From Methanoregulaceae archaeon (GTDB taxonomy: Archaea > Halobacteriota > Methanomicrobia > Methanomicrobiales > Methanospirillaceae), in NCBI GenBank assembly GCA_019695435.1, contig JACTVF010000132.1, forward strand, positions 1 to 6,601: DNA of 6,601 nt, read 5' to 3'. Of this stretch, positions 6,207 to 6,601 are shown piece after piece; position 1 is the stretch's first letter; each line of letters opens with the position of its first letter. The translations under genes and the position numbers were made by a program. The notes under the pieces are model-generated. The model worked only from the letters and a program-made list of their open reading frames with translations. It was not told where the DNA came from and searched no databases.

Positions 6207-6601
6207 CGATGCGATAACAGCACTACGGGACGGCAGGTTTATCCTGCTGTACGATTTTGACGACCGTGAAGGAGAGACGGATTTTGCGATAAGGTCGGAT
6301 GCGGTGACTCCCCGCCACATCCTCCGGATGAGAAAGGATGGCGGCGGGCTGATCTGCACGGCCGTTGATCCGGTGGCTGCACAGAGGCTCGGTCTTCCCT
6401 TCGCAAGCGACGTGCTCCAGAGCACGAAGGTCGCCGAACAGCAGGGAGACATCCCGTACGACCGGAAGAACCATTCCTCGTTCTCACTCTGGGTCAACCA
6501 CAAGAACACGTTCACCGGCATCACGGACCGGGACCGGGCGCTCACGATCACCGCGATTGCCGAGCAGGTAAAAAAGTCGTTGAACGGTGGGGGCGCACAC
6601 T
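6199..6601 (+). CDS. ribB: 3,4-dihydroxy-2-butanone-4-phosphate synthase, 3' end outside window
   Basis: The frame is open from ATG 6199 to the window edge (134 codons, no stop), so the C-terminal third or so is missing. The enzyme converts ribulose 5-phosphate to 3,4-dihydroxy-2-butanone 4-phosphate and formate, supplying the four-carbon unit of riboflavin. Family motifs are LLYDFDDREGETDF (residues 16-29), the acidic metal and substrate loop in its archaeal D-D-R-E-G-E-T-D form. KDGGGLICTAV (46-56) follows, then NHSSFSLWVNH (91-101) and TFTGITDRDRALTI (104-117). The ATG overlaps the end of ribK by 8 bases and is served by GAGGTGG at 6189-6195. It forms a riboflavin/FMN unit with the kinase. 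Whether a further domain follows cannot be seen. Confidence 0.95.
   Translation, partial: MIDDAITALRDGRFILLYDFDDREGETDFAIRSDAVTPRHILRMRKDGGGLICTAVDPVAAQRLGLPFASDVLQSTKVAEQQGDIPYDRKNHSSFSLWVNHKNTFTGITDRDRALTITAIAEQVKKSLNGGGAH

Noticed and set aside
5523..6551. Minus-strand 342-codon ORF opposite ribK and ribB
   Set aside because: It is antisense to two clear enzymes with intact motifs, and its translation shows no family features.

Overview
The window looks like chromosomal DNA of a methanogenic euryarchaeon, most likely of the Methanomicrobiales type. The reasons are an archaeal three-gene mevalonate-entry cluster (HMG-CoA synthase, thiolase, DUF35 zinc-ribbon/OB protein), an archaeal winged-helix riboflavin kinase, archaeal TATA-like boxes close to start codons that lack Shine-Dalgarno sites, and poly-T termination. 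The order-level placement is an inference from gene content and GC-rich codon use.

Layout. Bases 1-329 carry no intact gene. They hold a decayed minus-strand fragment of a DUF35 gene (66-206) that closely resembles part of the intact DUF35 gene at 2088-2480. Bases 330-998 (+) encode a six-helix membrane protein of the YczE/DUF6198 kind. A possible 30-codon ORF (1022-1114) follows and overlaps the start of a two-domain universal stress protein (1111-1986, +). A convergent gap at 1987-2087 holds a 13-bp inverted repeat and a T-run terminator for the minus-strand operon.

Bases 5402 to 2088 (-) form one tightly packed operon, in transcription order: XRE-type regulator, HMG-CoA synthase, thiolase, DUF35 protein. 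All the regulator, HMG-CoA synthase and thiolase junctions overlap by a few bases; the DUF35 start either overlaps the thiolase stop or lies just after it, depending on the start chosen. The two enzymes make acetoacetyl-CoA and then HMG-CoA, the entry to the mevalonate route for archaeal isoprenoid lipids. The DUF35 protein is known in archaea as the scaffold joining them so that the unfavourable thiolase step is pulled forward. The regulator is a plausible local controller.

A divergent intergenic region (5403-5537) carries a TATA-like box for each direction, both placed to give leaderless or nearly leaderless mRNAs, plus short repeats that could be operators. Bases 5538 to the right end (+) are riboflavin genes: a CTP-dependent riboflavin kinase with an N-terminal winged helix (bifunctional regulator/enzyme type), overlapping by 8 bases with ribB (3,4-dihydroxy-2-butanone-4-phosphate synthase), which runs off the window.

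Most of the window is ordinary archaeal core metabolism. The points most worth a second look are the DUF35 remnant, the regulator tied to the mevalonate operon and the architecture of the divergent promoter region. I see no CRISPR array, tRNA, rRNA, insertion sequence or clear new defence system.
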